DNA from: Tsukamurella sp. TY48
Lineage (GTDB): Bacteria; Actinomycetota; Actinomycetes; Mycobacteriales; Mycobacteriaceae
Length of the DNA: 64,000 nt
Direction of reading: 5' to 3'
NCBI RefSeq assembly: GCF_019656655.1
Contig: NZ_BPMV01000001.1
Span: 124,001 to 188,000 of the forward strand
The notes below the pieces were generated by a model. That model was not told where the DNA came from. It saw only the letters and a program-made list of their open reading frames with translations, and searched no databases. Numbering within the stretch: the first letter of the stretch is position 1; every line of letters begins with the position of its first letter. Below are positions 37,570 to 48,349 of this stretch, piece after piece. Made by a program: the position numbers and the translations under genes.

Positions 37570-40335
37570 CTAACCCGAGTTGCGCAGGGCGGTCGCGAGG
37601 CCGTTCATGGTGAGCAGGATTCCCCGCTGCACCTGCGGATCGGTGTCTCCCGCACGGTACCGCCGCAGCAGCTCCACCTGCAGGTGGTTGAGGGGTTCGA
37701 GGTACGGGAAGCGGTTGAACACCGAGCGCTTGAGCGCCGGGTTGTCGGCCAGCAGATCGTCGGTCTCGGTGATCGCGTAGTACATCTCGATGGTGCGGCG
37801 GTGCTCGTCGGCGATCTTGCCGAAGACCCGCTCGCGCAGGGCCTCGTCGGGCACCAGCTCCGCGTACCGCGCGGCCAGGCCGAGATCGGACTTGGCCATC
37901 ACCTGCGCCATGTTCGAGAGCACGGTCTGGAAGAAGGGCCAGCGCCGGTACAGCTCGCGCAGGCGCTCCAGTCGGGCCGGATCGCCGTCGATCCACTTCT
38001 CGATCGCGGTACCGGTGCCGTAGAACCCGGGCAGCATCACGCGGGAGAGCGACCACGCCATCACCCACGGGATCGCCCGCAGGTCCGAGATCTTCGAGGT
38101 CTGCTTGCGCGAGCTGGGCCGCGAGCCGATGTTGAGCGAGCCGATCTCCTCCACCGGCGTCGACGTGGTGAAGTACTCCACGAAGCCGTCGGTGCGGTGC
38201 ACCAGATCGCCGTAGGCCTCGCGCGCCAGGGCGGCGAGTTCGTCGAGTACGGCGTAGGCCTCCTCGGCGTCGTCCCCGAGGCCCTCCACGTCGAGCAGCG
38301 TCGATTCGAGCGTGGCGGCGAGCAGCGATTCCAGGTTGCGGGTCGCGAGCGCGGGCTCGGCGTACTTCGCGGCGATGATCTCGCCCTGCTCGGTGAGCCG
38401 CAGCGTGCCGCGAACGGCGCCCGGCGGCTGCGCGAGGATCGCGTCGTAGCTGGGGCCGCCGCCGCGGCCCACCGTGCCGCCGCGGCCGTGGAACAGACGC
38501 AGCGTGACGCCCGCGTCGCGGGCCATCGCCACCAGATCCAGCTCGGCGCGGTACAGGGCCCAGTTCGCGGCGAGGTAGCCGCCGTCCTTGTTGGAATCGC
38601 TGTAGCCCAGCATGATCTCCTGCAGGCCGCCCTTGCCGTCCACCAGGGAGCGGTACACGGGCACCTCGAACGCGGCGCGCATCGTGGCCGCGCCCTGCTG
38701 CAGGTCTTCGATGGTCTCGAACAGCGGCACGATGTTCACCGAGCAGGTCGCGGTGGCATCGGCAGCGGACCCGTCGCCCGGGCGCAGCAGGCCCGCCTCC
38801 TTGAGCAGCACCGCCGCCTCCAGGAGATCGGACACCGAGGTGCACATGGAGATGATGTAGTTCGGGACGGCTCCGGGCCCGAGGTTAGCGACCGCGTCGG
38901 CGGCGGCGCGCAGCACGCCGAGTTCCTTCGCGGTCTGCTCACTGAACTCGGCGCCCGGCCCCACCAGCGGCCGGCGCAGCCGCAGTTCGTCGGTGAGCAG
39001 GCGCACGCGCTCCGCCTCGTCCAGCGAGGCGTAGTCGGGATGCACACCGGCCCAGGCGAAGAGCTCGGCGATGGTCTCCTCGTGCACATCGGAGTTCTGC
39101 CGCATGTCGAGCCCGGACAGGTGGAACCCGAAGGTGTTCACCGCCTCCCGCAGGTCCTGGAGGCGGGCACCGGCGATCAGGCCGTCGCCGGCGGTGCGCA
39201 GTGAGGCGTCCACGGCACCGAGGTCGGCCAGTAGTTCCGACGGTGCGCCGTAGCGCGGCGCGTCGATGTCGATCCGGGCGTCGAGGGGCTCGTCGAGCAG
39301 AGCTGCGGCGGTCGCGGACAGGCGTCCCCGGATCCAGCGCAGTGCGCGCCGGTAGGGCTCGTCGGCTTGCTTGGGTGATTCGTCCCAGGCGGCGAGGGCG
39401 AGCAGGTCGTCGGAGACGGTGGTCAGCCGCAGGCTGAGCGCGAGCTCCTTCTCCAGTTCCAGGAGCTGGCGCAGGTAGTGCTCGATCGCGGTGGCGGCGG
39501 CGCGGCGCGAGGCCATGGTGACCACCTCGCCGGTGACGAACGGGTTGCCGTCGCGGTCGCCACCGATCCACGATCCGGGCCGCAGGATCGGCTCGGACAG
39601 CAGGTCGGTGTCCGGGTACAGCTCGCGAAGCCGGGTGCGGATCTCGTGGTTGATCTGGGGCATCACCTCGAGGAAGGCGGAGTCGAAGTAGCGCAGGCCG
39701 TTGACCACTTCGTCCTGGATGCGCAGCCGCTCCAGGCGCACCAGCGCCGTGTCCCACAGGGTGAGGATCTGGCGGCGCAGATTCACCTGCACCTGCTCCT
39801 CCTCGCGGGGATCGAGCTGCGTGCGGTCGCGGTAGCGCATGAGCTCGGTGATGCGGTGCTGGGTGTCGAAGACGGTGCGCCGCCGGGTCTCGGTGGGGTG
39901 CGCGGTGATCACCGGCACCACCAGCGCGTGCCGGAGTGCTGCCTGCACCGCGGCACCGTCGAGCCCGGCCTCCTCCAGGAGGGAGTAGGTGTGCGCGAGC
40001 GAGGAGGCCTGCGGGGGCTCCCCGGCGCGCACGTGGATCGCGCGCCGCCGCTCGCGGTGCAAATCCTCGGCGAGGTTGGCGAGCAGAGCGAAGTGCGAGA
40101 AGGCGCGGATCACGGGAACCGCTTCCGCGGTCGGCAGATCGGTGAACATCGCGGCCAGCTGCTCGCGGTCGATCTCGGAGCGGCGTACTCGGAAGGACTC
40201 CTGCCGGGCGTTCTCGACGAGATCGAAGATGCGATCACCGGCCTGCTCGCGGATGGTGTCGCCCAGGATCCCGCCCAGCAGCCGGATGTCGTCGCGGAGG
40301 GGTTCTGTTGCGGCGCGTGCGGGCTCACTGGTCAT
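37570..40335 (-). CDS. ppc: Phosphoenolpyruvate carboxylase
   Basis: 921 residues, a full-length PEP carboxylase making oxaloacetate from PEP and bicarbonate. The catalytic histidine is H146 in I-T-A-H-P-T-E-T; also present are [10 protein letters not shown], the glycine loop [14 protein letters not shown], and the C-terminal [12 protein letters not shown]. The frame extends 25 codons upstream but ATG 40335 fits the family. It is in the conserved position between pgl and secG-tpiA. No rearrangement is seen. Confidence 0.96.
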   Translation of the reverse strand: MTSEPARAATEPLRDDIRLLGGILGDTIREQAGDRIFDLVENARQESFRVRRSEIDREQLAAMFTDLPTAEAVPVIRAFSHFALLANLAEDLHRERRRAIHVRAGEPPQASSLAHTYSLLEEAGLDGAAVQAALRHALVVPVITAHPTETRRRTVFDTQHRITELMRYRDRTQLDPREEEQVQVNLRRQILTLWDTALVRLERLRIQDEVVNGLRYFDSAFLEVMPQINHEIRTRLRELYPDTDLLSEPILRPGSWIGGDRDGNPFVTGEVVTMASRRAAATAIEHYLRQLLELEKELALSLRLTTVSDDLLALAAWDESPKQADEPYRRALRWIRGRLSATAAALLDEPLDARIDIDAPRYGAPSELLADLGAVDASLRTAGDGLIAGARLQDLREAVNTFGFHLSGLDMRQNSDVHEETIAELFAWAGVHPDYASLDEAERVRLLTDELRLRRPLVGPGAEFSEQTAKELGVLRAAADAVANLGPGAVPNYIISMCTSVSDLLEAAVLLKEAGLLRPGDGSAADATATCSVNIVPLFETIEDLQQGAATMRAAFEVPVYRSLVDGKGGLQEIMLGYSDSNKDGGYLAANWALYRAELDLVAMARDAGVTLRLFHGRGGTVGRGGGPSYDAILAQPPGAVRGTLRLTEQGEIIAAKYAEPALATRNLESLLAATLESTLLDVEGLGDDAEEAYAVLDELAALAREAYGDLVHRTDGFVEYFTTSTPVEEIGSLNIGSRPSSRKQTSKISDLRAIPWVMAWSLSRVMLPGFYGTGTAIEKWIDGDPARLERLRELYRRWPFFQTVLSNMAQVMAKSDLGLAARYAELVPDEALRERVFGKIADEHRRTIEMYYAITETDDLLADNPALKRSVFNRFPYLEPLNHLQVELLRRYRAGDTDPQVQRGILLTMNGLATALRNSG

Positions 40336-40414
40336 GACAACAAGTATGAAGGACGGGCTCCGGGCGTGCCCACTGTGGTCCGCATCACCCACCGGTGGGT
40401 GACCCCGCACAAAG

Positions 40415-40454
40415 CGAAGGCGCCGTGAACCCGGTCGGGTTCACGGCGCCTTCG
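40415..40454 (-). terminator. Hairpin terminator of the gap-pgk-tpiA-secG operon
   Basis: A perfect 18-base inverted repeat (40415-40432 and 40437-40454; core CGAAGGCGCCGTGAACCC) with a four-base loop starts 12 bases after the secG stop. It lies between secG and ppc, which are on the same strand. Confidence 0.85.
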
Positions 40455-40466
40455 AGGTCGCGGACG

Positions 40467-40712
40467 TCAGGAACTGAGCTTGATGCTCAGGGTGACGCCG
40501 ATGATGCACACGGTCCACACGATGCCCACGAAGATCGTCACGCGGTCGAGGTTCTTCTCCACCACCGACGAGCCCGACAGGGACGACTGGACGCCGCCGC
40601 CGAACAGCGACGAGAGGCCGCCGCCCTTGCCGCGGTGGAGCAGAACGAGCACCACCAGCAGCACGCTCAGCACGATGATGGCGATCTTCAGCACCAGCTG
40701 CAAAGTTTCCAC
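40467..40712 (-). CDS. secG: Preprotein translocase subunit SecG
   Basis: 81 residues with two membrane helices (about 6-25 and 56-77) joined by a glycine/serine-rich cytoplasmic loop with G-K-G-G-G-L-S-S-L-F-G-G-G, the SecG signature. It assists SecYE in protein export. GTG start. It is last in gap-pgk-tpiA-secG, as in other actinobacteria, and a hairpin follows. Confidence 0.95.
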   Translation of the reverse strand: METLQLVLKIAIIVLSVLLVVLVLLHRGKGGGLSSLFGGGVQSSLSGSSVVEKNLDRVTIFVGIVWTVCIIGVTLSIKLSS

Positions 40713-40773
40713 GAGGATCCAGTCTACATAGTGGGGACGGGTCGCCGGCGCACCGGCGATTCGGCCCGGTCGG

Positions 40774-41556
40774 TCAGAGCGGTCCGCCGGCGGCGATCGC
40801 GCTCAGGGCCGCGAACTCGTCGGGCTTGAGCGACGCGCCGCCCACGAGGCCGCCGTCCACATCGGGCTGAGCGACGAGCTCGCCGACGTTCTTGCTGCTC
40901 ACGGAGCCGCCGTACAGGACGCGGATGCCCGCGGCCACCTCGGCGGAGCCGATCTCGGCGACAGTGGCGCGCACCGCGGCACACACCTCCTGCGCGTCGG
41001 CGGGGGTCGCGACCTTGCCGGTCCCGATGGCCCACACCGGCTCGTAGGCGATCACGATCTTCGACAGCTCGTCGGTGGTCAGGCCGGCGAGCGAGCCCTT
41101 GAGCTGCTCGACGTTGTAGGCCACCTGCTCGCCGCGCTCGCGCACGTCGAGACCCTCGCCGATGCACACGATCGGGGTCAGGCCGTGACGCAGCGCGGCC
41201 TTTGTCTTCTCGAGCACGATCTCGTTGGTCTCGCCGTGGATGGTGCGCCGCTCGCTGTGCCCGACGACGACGTAGGTGCAGCCCAGCTTCGCCAGGAAGG
41301 CACCGGAGATGTCGCCGGTGTACGCGCCGGAGTCGTGCGGCGACAGATCCTGCGCGCCGTACGTGATGAGCAGGCCGTCGCCGTCCACCGCGGTCTGCAC
41401 CGAGCGGAGGTCGGTGAACGGCGGGATCACCGTCACGTCGACCTTGGCGAAGTACTTCTCCGGCAGCGCGAAGGCGAGCTTCTGTACCACCGCGATCGCC
41501 TCGAGGTGGTTGAGGTTCATCTTCCAGTTGCCGGCGATCAGCGGCTTGCGGCTCAT
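40774..41556 (-). CDS. tpiA: Triosephosphate isomerase
   Basis: 260 residues. Active-site residues are N10 and K12 (A-G-N-W-K-M-N), H100 (V-V-V-G-H-S-E-R-R) and E172 ([11 protein letters not shown]). It interconverts dihydroxyacetone phosphate and glyceraldehyde 3-phosphate. Its ATG overlaps the pgk stop by four bases. Orthologue of Rv1438. Confidence 0.97.
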   Translation of the reverse strand: MSRKPLIAGNWKMNLNHLEAIAVVQKLAFALPEKYFAKVDVTVIPPFTDLRSVQTAVDGDGLLITYGAQDLSPHDSGAYTGDISGAFLAKLGCTYVVVGHSERRTIHGETNEIVLEKTKAALRHGLTPIVCIGEGLDVRERGEQVAYNVEQLKGSLAGLTTDELSKIVIAYEPVWAIGTGKVATPADAQEVCAAVRATVAEIGSAEVAAGIRVLYGGSVSSKNVGELVAQPDVDGGLVGGASLKPDEFAALSAIAAGGPL

Positions 41557-42791
41557 GCGTCACTCCTCTGCAGCACCTGCAGGCCCGGGAGCTCCTTGCC
41601 CTCGAGGTACTCCAGCGAGGCGCCGCCACCGGTGGAGATGTGGCTGAAGCCGTCCTCGTCGAGGCCGAGCGTGCGCACGGCCGCGGCCGAGTCGCCGCCG
41701 CCCACCACGGTGAAGGCACCGTTGCTGGTGGCCTTGATGACGGCCTCGGCGACGGCCTTGGTGCCCGCGGCGAACGCCGGGAACTCGAAGACGCCCATGG
41801 GGCCGTTCCAGAACACCGTCTTGGCCTCGGTCAGCACGGCGCCGAAGCGCTGGGCCGACTCGGGACCGATGTCCAGGCCCATCCAGCCGTCCTCGATCGC
41901 GTCGGAGTCGACCGTCTTGGAGGCGGCATCGGCGGCGAACTTGTCGGCCACCACCACGTCGATCGGCAGGTGCAGCACATCGCCGAATTCCTGCAGCAGC
42001 TGCTTACAGGTGTCGATCTGGTCCTCCTGCAGCAGCGAGGTACCCACCGAATATCCCTGCGCCGCAAGGAAGGTGAACGCCATACCGCCGCCGATCACCA
42101 GGGTGTCGACCTTCGGCGCGAGCGCGCGGATCACGCCCAGCTTGTCGGAGACCTTCGAGCCGCCGAGCACCACCGCGTAGGGACGCGACGGGTTCTCGGT
42201 GAGCTGCGCGAGCACCCGGACCTCGGCGTCCACGAGCTGGCCGGCGTAGGCCGGGAGCAGCTTGGCGACGTCGTAGACCGATGCCTGCTTACGGTGCACC
42301 ACACCGAAACCGTCGGAGACGAAGGCGCCCGGGCCGGCGTGCGAGGAGACGTCGACGAGCTCGGCGAGATCACGCGCGAGCGCCTCCCGCTCGGCATCGT
42401 CCTTGCTGGTCTCGCGCGCGTCGAAACGCACGTTCTCGAGCAGCAGCACATCACCGTCGGTGAGGCCCTCGGCGCGCGCGAGCGCGTCCTGGCCCACCAC
42501 GTCGCCCGCGAGCTGAACGTTGCGGCCGAGCCGCTCGCCCAGCTCCTTCGCCACGGGGGCGAGGGAGAACGCCGGGTCGGGTTCGCCCTTGGGACGGCCC
42601 AGGTGCGCGGTGACGATCACCTTGGCGCCCGCCTCGGCGAGGGCCTTGATGGTCGGCACGGACGCGACGATGCGGCCGGCGTCGGTGATGCGGTCACCGT
42701 CGAGGGGCACGTTCAAATCACTACGGACCAGAACCGTGCGTCCCTCGACGCCCTCGGCGAGGAGGTCGGAGAGCGTGGAGACGGAACTCAC
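41553..42791 (-). CDS. pgk: Phosphoglycerate kinase
   Basis: 412 residues. R-S-D-L-N-V-P-L near the start, A-H-L-G-R-P-K-G, and the C-terminal nucleotide-binding G-G-G-D-S-A-A-A-V show an intact glycolytic kinase. GTG start, 12 bases after the gap stop and overlapping tpiA by four. Orthologue of Rv1437. Confidence 0.97.
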   Translation of the reverse strand: MSSVSTLSDLLAEGVEGRTVLVRSDLNVPLDGDRITDAGRIVASVPTIKALAEAGAKVIVTAHLGRPKGEPDPAFSLAPVAKELGERLGRNVQLAGDVVGQDALARAEGLTDGDVLLLENVRFDARETSKDDAEREALARDLAELVDVSSHAGPGAFVSDGFGVVHRKQASVYDVAKLLPAYAGQLVDAEVRVLAQLTENPSRPYAVVLGGSKVSDKLGVIRALAPKVDTLVIGGGMAFTFLAAQGYSVGTSLLQEDQIDTCKQLLQEFGDVLHLPIDVVVADKFAADAASKTVDSDAIEDGWMGLDIGPESAQRFGAVLTEAKTVFWNGPMGVFEFPAFAAGTKAVAEAVIKATSNGAFTVVGGGDSAAAVRTLGLDEDGFSHISTGGGASLEYLEGKELPGLQVLQRSDA

Positions 42792-42803
42792 GCCGCGGAC
42801 CGC

Positions 42804-43820
<1,017 letters not shown>

Positions 43821-43958
43821 TTAACTGCTCCTTCGACTGGATGTGCCTGTCACCACACCCTATCGCGTGGCCCGTACGCACCGGCAGGGAGCTGGGGGTT
43901 CGCGCTCGTCACACTTTCTTCGCCTGGCTTCGGACATTTCCGGCGAACTCCACCGCCC

Positions 43959-43976
43959 GCTCCCGGCGGGGAGCCG
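43959..43976. repeat. Hairpin repeat, copy 1
   Basis: The 18-base sequence GCTCCCGGCGGGGAGCCG occurs here and again at 44047-44064, 88 bases apart in the same orientation. Each copy can fold as a short GC-rich hairpin. Copy 1 lies in the leader or promoter region of gap, about 140 bases before its start codon. Confidence 0.7.
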
Positions 43977-44046
43977 GCCTCCCCTCGTCGGCGTGGCCTC
44001 CCATCGACAACCGACAAGGGGACACCGACAAATCAGGGGGACACGT

Positions 44047-44064
44047 GCTCCCGGCGGGGAGCCG
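44047..44064 (-). terminator. Hairpin repeat, copy 2, probable terminator
   Basis: The second copy of GCTCCCGGCGGGGAGCCG lies one base beyond the stop of the 213-residue membrane protein gene on the minus strand, so it may end that transcript. The region 43821-44065 also has two GACAC pentamers (44028-44032 and 44040-44044). Confidence 0.5.
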
Positions 44065-44065
44065 A

Positions 44066-44707
44066 TCAGTCGGCGCGGGCGTGACGAGTCGCGGAGTCCG
44101 GATCGTCGTCGGGGCGCAGCGCATGCTTGCCGAGGGTGGGCGATTCGAAGACGCTGGGCGCCCGGTCGTCACTGAGGACGACCAGCGCCAGGATCACGAA
44201 GGAGAACATACCGATCGGCGGATCCGCGAGGTCGGCGCCCATGTCCACCCAAGCGCCGATCGCGCCGGCAAAACCGAGGAGAAAGAGGCCGCGCCCCAAC
44301 CACGCCGGGGTTCGCGCTTTCCACAGACGCTTGATCGATTGCTTCGTCGGGGCGTTGGTCCCCGCCCGGAGCGCCGCCCATCGCCGGACGGGACCGATTC
44401 CCGCCGCCCGGGCTATTCGCCGCCACCGTTTGACGGCCTTGCGGCGGTGGGCGCACCAGTACAGGCGCCGCACCGATGCCATGACGGCGTAGCCGTAGGC
44501 CGTCGCCAGGATGAGCAGCTGAATCGCGGCGAACGCCCCCGTCGCCACTGCCAACCACCGGTCGGCCGCCGAGTCGCCAGCGCGGAACCTGCCGTACAGG
44601 TCGGGACTGAACACGACGAGTACGCACAACAGAAGTGCCGCCACTACTGCGACGACGGCCCCGAGGCAGCCGCGACGGCTGGCGCTGCCGGTCTCGGGTT
44701 CGCTCAC
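44066..44707 (-). CDS. Membrane protein of unknown function
   Basis: 213 residues with about four hydrophobic segments (roughly 14-34, 48-75, 140-156 and 165-180) and a very basic middle region with many arginines and lysines. No family is recognised. TATAGT on the minus strand (44714-44719) lies six bases before the GTG start, suggesting a leaderless mRNA, and an inverted repeat overlaps this box. It follows whiA in the same direction but likely has its own promoter. Confidence 0.7.
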   Translation of the reverse strand: MSEPETGSASRRGCLGAVVAVVAALLLCVLVVFSPDLYGRFRAGDSAADRWLAVATGAFAAIQLLILATAYGYAVMASVRRLYWCAHRRKAVKRWRRIARAAGIGPVRRWAALRAGTNAPTKQSIKRLWKARTPAWLGRGLFLLGFAGAIGAWVDMGADLADPPIGMFSFVILALVVLSDDRAPSVFESPTLGKHALRPDDDPDSATRHARAD

Positions 44708-44716
44708 ACGTCGACT

Positions 44717-44736
44717 ATATCCACATCAGTGGATAT
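44717..44736 (-). promoter_or_regulatory. Palindromic operator candidate before the membrane protein gene
   Basis: A perfect 8-base inverted repeat, ATATCCAC-ATCA-GTGGATAT, overlaps the -10 box (44714-44719) of the membrane protein gene. It lies 14 bases beyond the whiA stop, so a weak terminator role is also possible; the AT-rich arms make an operator more likely. Confidence 0.55.
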
Positions 44737-44750
44737 CAAATGCGTTGAAC

Positions 44751-45737
44751 TTACTCGCCGTCGTCGAGCATGTCGGCGGTGACGGCGGACTCGGTGTCCG
44801 GGACACCGTCGGCCGCGGCACGCTTGTCCGCCATCGACAGCAGGCGGCGGATGCGGCCGGCCACTGCATCCTTCGTCATCGGCGGATCGGCCAGCTGACC
44901 GAGTTCCTCGAGCGAGGCCTGACGGTGCTGCACGCGCAGCGAACCCGCCTGGGCGAGATGATCGGGAACGTCGGGGCCGAGGATCTCCAGGGCGCGCTCG
45001 ACGCGGGCGGCGGCCGCCACCGCGGCACGGGCGGACCGTCGGAGGTTGGCATCGTCGAAGTTCGCCAGACGGTTCGCCGTCGCCCGGACCTCACGGCGCA
45101 TGCGCCGCTCCTCCCACACCAGGCGGGTGTCGTTGGCACCCATCCGAGTGAGGAGGGCACCGATGGCTTCGCCGTCGCGGACCACGACCCGGTCGGCCCC
45201 GCGCACCTCCCGAGCCTTCGCCGTCACACCGAGCCGCCGAGCGCAGCCGACGAGCGCGAGCGCGACCTCGGGGCCGGGGCACGAGACCTCGAGCGCACTC
45301 GACCGTCCGGGCTCGGTGAGCGAGCCGTGGGCGAGGAAGGCTCCGCGCCACGCCGCCTCCGAATCGCCGACCGATCCGCCGACGATCTGCGAGGGCAGTC
45401 CGACGACCGGCCGGCCGCGCATATCGAGCAGGCCCGTCTGCCGGGCGAGGGCCTCGCCGTCCTTGACCACGCGCACGATGTACCGGGCCGCCTTGCGGAG
45501 CCCGCCCGCGCTGAGCACGTGCACATCGGAGTTGTAGCCGTAGAGATCGAGGATCTCCTTGCGCAGGCGCCGGGCGATGATGCCCATGTCCACCTCGGCC
45601 TCGACGATCACCCTGCCACCCTGGATGTGCAGGCCGCCGGCGAAGCGCAGCAGGGAGGCCACTTCGGCGCGGCGGCAGCTCACCTGCGTGATGGAGAGCC
45701 TGCTCAGCTCATCCTTGACCTGGGATGTCAACGCCAC
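44751..45737 (-). CDS. whiA: WhiA, sporulation/division regulator homologue
   Basis: 328 residues. A degenerate LAGLIDADG-like N-terminal half (V-K-D-E-L-S-R-L, then [11 protein letters not shown]) is followed by a C-terminal helix-turn-helix ([24 protein letters not shown]). WhiA binds DNA and controls septation genes in Streptomyces. GTG 45737 has a strong Shine-Dalgarno (AGGAGGAG); the longer frame to 45779 is rejected. Third in rapZ-yvcK-whiA. Orthologue of Rv1423. Confidence 0.95.
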   Translation of the reverse strand: MALTSQVKDELSRLSITQVSCRRAEVASLLRFAGGLHIQGGRVIVEAEVDMGIIARRLRKEILDLYGYNSDVHVLSAGGLRKAARYIVRVVKDGEALARQTGLLDMRGRPVVGLPSQIVGGSVGDSEAAWRGAFLAHGSLTEPGRSSALEVSCPGPEVALALVGCARRLGVTAKAREVRGADRVVVRDGEAIGALLTRMGANDTRLVWEERRMRREVRATANRLANFDDANLRRSARAAVAAAARVERALEILGPDVPDHLAQAGSLRVQHRQASLEELGQLADPPMTKDAVAGRIRRLLSMADKRAAADGVPDTESAVTADMLDDGE

Positions 45738-45795
45738 AGCGGGACTCCTCCTAGGGGACGTGATCGGGTGAGCGGACAAAGACTCAAAAGTTTAA

Positions 45796-46758
45796 CTATT
45801 GAGTGCCTGGGGATTCACTGTAGGCCACATCACCGATCGCGGCTGCCAGAGCCGTGGGGTCGTGCTGATGCGTACCGGGAACGCCGACGGTGACGAAATG
45901 GGGCCGTGCCCCGAGGTGCGCGGTGGCCCGCACGAGATGCTCGCGCTCCGGGCCCGGGGGCACGGTCTCGGCGTCCACGATCACGTCGTCGAATCGCAGT
46001 CCCTCGGCATGCGCGGCGAGCACGTGCAGATGCCGCTCGGGCGAATAGCCGACCGTCTCCCCCGGCTCGGGCGCCAGGTTCAGGATCAACACCCGCCTGG
46101 CCGAGGTCCGCTTCAGCGCGTCCAGCTGCTCGGGAACCAGCACGTGCGGAATCACCGAGCTGAACCACGATCCTGGGCCGAGGGTCACCACATCGGCGCC
46201 GAGGATCGCCTCGACCGCCTCGACGCACGCCTCCGGGTGCGCGGGCAGCAGCCGTACCCGGCGCACCTGGCCGGGTGTGACCGCAACGGCGACCTGCCCT
46301 CGGATCACGCGCGAGAGCCGCGGATCTTCTTCCAGCCCTGTGACATCCGCCTCGATCCGCAGGGGTCCCGGCACCATCGGCAGCACGCGTCCCTCGATGC
46401 CGAATCGATCGGCGAGAGCGTCGAGCGCATCGACCGGATCCCCGAGCACCTCGCACAGCCCGGCGAGCAGGAGGTTCCCCACGGGGTGACCGGCCATCGC
46501 ACCGCCGCCACCGAAGCGGTGCTGCAGGATTCCGGCCCAGAACTCGCCGCGCTCGTCGTCGGGCATGAGGGCGGCGAGCGCCATCCGCAGATCGCCCGGC
46601 GGGATGATGCCGAGCTCGGTCCGCAGCCGTCCCGACGATCCGCCGTCGTCGGCCACGGTGACGATGGCGGTGATATCGGCATCCAGCGCCCGCATGGCCC
46701 GCAACGTGGCGAACAGTCCGTGCCCGCCGCCGAGCGCGGCGACCTTCAAACCACTCAT
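45796..46758 (-). CDS. yvcK: YvcK/CuvA family protein
   Basis: 320 residues of the CofD-like fold: G-G-G-H-G-L at residues 10-15, T-V-A-D-D-G-G-S-S-G-R-L near 34-44, G-H-P-V-G-N-L-L and G-P-G-S-W-F-S-S. YvcK (CuvA in mycobacteria) binds UDP-N-acetylglucosamine and regulates cell-wall precursor synthesis. The start overlaps the rapZ stop by four bases. Orthologue of Rv1422. Confidence 0.94.
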   Translation of the reverse strand: MSGLKVAALGGGHGLFATLRAMRALDADITAIVTVADDGGSSGRLRTELGIIPPGDLRMALAALMPDDERGEFWAGILQHRFGGGGAMAGHPVGNLLLAGLCEVLGDPVDALDALADRFGIEGRVLPMVPGPLRIEADVTGLEEDPRLSRVIRGQVAVAVTPGQVRRVRLLPAHPEACVEAVEAILGADVVTLGPGSWFSSVIPHVLVPEQLDALKRTSARRVLILNLAPEPGETVGYSPERHLHVLAAHAEGLRFDDVIVDAETVPPGPEREHLVRATAHLGARPHFVTVGVPGTHQHDPTALAAAIGDVAYSESPGTQ

Positions 46759-47684
46759 TCGAGCCCCAGATCCCGGTGTGCGGCACGCACTTCGATGCCC
46801 GGACTACCCGCGAGCCGACGCACCAGCTCCTCGGTCATCGCCACGCTGCGATGCTTGCCGCCGGTGCAGCCGACACCGATCGTGAGGTAGGTCTTCCCCT
46901 CGCGGCGGTAACCGTCGAGAACGGGCTGGATCAGGTCGATGTAGGTGTCGAGAAAGTCCGAAGCGCCCGGCTGCCCCAGAACGTAACCGGAGACATCATC
47001 GGTGAGCCCGTTCAGCGGGCGCAGTTCGGGAATCCAGAAGGGATTGGGCAGGAATCGCACGTCCATCACCATGTCGGCGTCGAGCAGGATGCCGTTCTTG
47101 AAGCCGAACGATTCGACGGTCACAGTGATGGTGCCCGAACGCAGCGTGCGGAAGGCGCTCTCGATGTTCTCCCGCAGCCGCGCCACCGACAGGTTCGAGG
47201 TGTCGACGACCAGATCCGCGGTCGACCGGATCGGCTGCAGGATGTGCCGTTCCGCGGCGATCCCCTCGGCGAGGGTTCCACTGCCCTGCAACGGATGCTT
47301 GCGGCGCACCTGCTCGAAGCGCCGGATCAGCGTCTGATCCGATGCGTCCAGGAACAGCACGCGCGGCTCGATCTCCTTCTCCGCGAGTTCACGCCGCAGA
47401 TCGGCGAAGTCGCCCGTGAAGGTGCGACTGCGCACATCGGTCACGATGCAGAGCCGGTGGATGCGGGATTCGTCGGCGAGCGAGATGTCGACCATCTTCC
47501 CGATCAACGCGGGCGGCAGGTTGTCGGCGACGTACCACCCGAGGTCCTCGAGCACCTTCGCGGCGGTACCGCGCCCTGCGCCGGACAGGCCGGTCACGAG
47601 CAGCACGTCCATCGGTCCGTCGCTGCGGTGTTCCCCCACCGTCCGCTCTCCGGCGTCGGTGTCCTGGTGCCCGGTTGGGCGCAC
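46755..47684 (-). CDS. rapZ: RapZ (YvcJ-type) nucleotide-binding protein
   Basis: 309 residues. The P-loop reads G-L-S-G-A-G-R-G-T-A; arginine in place of the usual lysine is typical of actinobacterial members. Further motifs are V-G-C-T-G-G-K-H-R-S near the C-terminus and Y-V-A-D-N-L-P-P. RapZ binds nucleotides and, in E. coli, small RNAs. GTG 47684 has a Shine-Dalgarno (agaggga); the frame is open to 47780. It heads rapZ-yvcK-whiA. Orthologue of Rv1421. Confidence 0.92.
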   Translation of the reverse strand: MRPTGHQDTDAGERTVGEHRSDGPMDVLLVTGLSGAGRGTAAKVLEDLGWYVADNLPPALIGKMVDISLADESRIHRLCIVTDVRSRTFTGDFADLRRELAEKEIEPRVLFLDASDQTLIRRFEQVRRKHPLQGSGTLAEGIAAERHILQPIRSTADLVVDTSNLSVARLRENIESAFRTLRSGTITVTVESFGFKNGILLDADMVMDVRFLPNPFWIPELRPLNGLTDDVSGYVLGQPGASDFLDTYIDLIQPVLDGYRREGKTYLTIGVGCTGGKHRSVAMTEELVRRLAGSPGIEVRAAHRDLGLE

Positions 47685-47809
47685 GGTCGATCCCTCTCGT
47701 CGCGCGGCGGAAGCTGTCGGATCCAAGACTAGCGATCGCGGCGCGCGGACGGGAGGTGTCCGAGGTCCGGGGCCCGGCACCGTCGACGAGCGGCGGTTAG
47801 AGTCGTCGG

Positions 47810-48280
47810 GTGCCCACCCCTCGTCGCGTCGTCGCCTCCCTCACTCTGGGGATCGTGGCGGCGCTGGCACCGGCGCCCGTGGTCACCGCGGAGACGCTCC
47901 CCGGGACCAGCGGCCTCGCGCCGGACCTCGCGGACGCCTACACCGCCGCCGCCGCGCAGGCGTCCGCCGAGGGCGTCACACTGTCCATCACCTCCGGGAA
48001 GCGGACGTGGGCCCAACAGGAGTGGCTCTGGCGCGACGGCCTCGCGCGGTACGGATCGCCCGCGGCGGCGCGACGCTGGGTCCTGCCGCCCGATGAGTCG
48101 ACGCACGTGACCGGCCGAGCGATCGACGTGGGCCCCGTCGCGGGCGCAGCCTGGTTGCAGGCCAACGGGTATCGCTGGGGTCTGTGCCGCACCTTCGACA
48201 ACGAGTGGTGGCACTTCGAGGTCGCCACGTCTCCGGGCGCCCCGTGCCCGCCCACGGTGCCGGACGCCTCGCTGCGCTGA
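47810..48280 (+). CDS. Secreted VanY-like D-alanyl-D-alanine carboxypeptidase (M15)
   Basis: 156 residues with a signal peptide (about 1-27, ending A-P-V-V-T-A). The zinc site of M15B peptidases is clear: S-T-H-V-T-G-R-A-I-D-V gives His and Asp, and E-W-W-H-F-E gives the second His and catalytic Glu. Two cysteines near the end may bond. It should trim peptidoglycan stem peptides. TAGAGT (47798-47803) lies six bases before the GTG, suggesting a leaderless mRNA. Confidence 0.9.
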   Translation: MPTPRRVVASLTLGIVAALAPAPVVTAETLPGTSGLAPDLADAYTAAAAQASAEGVTLSITSGKRTWAQQEWLWRDGLARYGSPAAARRWVLPPDESTHVTGRAIDVGPVAGAAWLQANGYRWGLCRTFDNEWWHFEVATSPGAPCPPTVPDASLR

Positions 48281-48349
48281 TCGGAAACCCTTCGCGGGAC
48301 TTACGGCGGTGCTACGTTGACCAGCATCGTCGAGCGCCTGGAGGCATCC

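Noticed and set aside
40724-41719. A 331-codon minus-strand frame in tpiA
   Set aside because: Out-of-frame shadow of tpiA, which has all catalytic residues.
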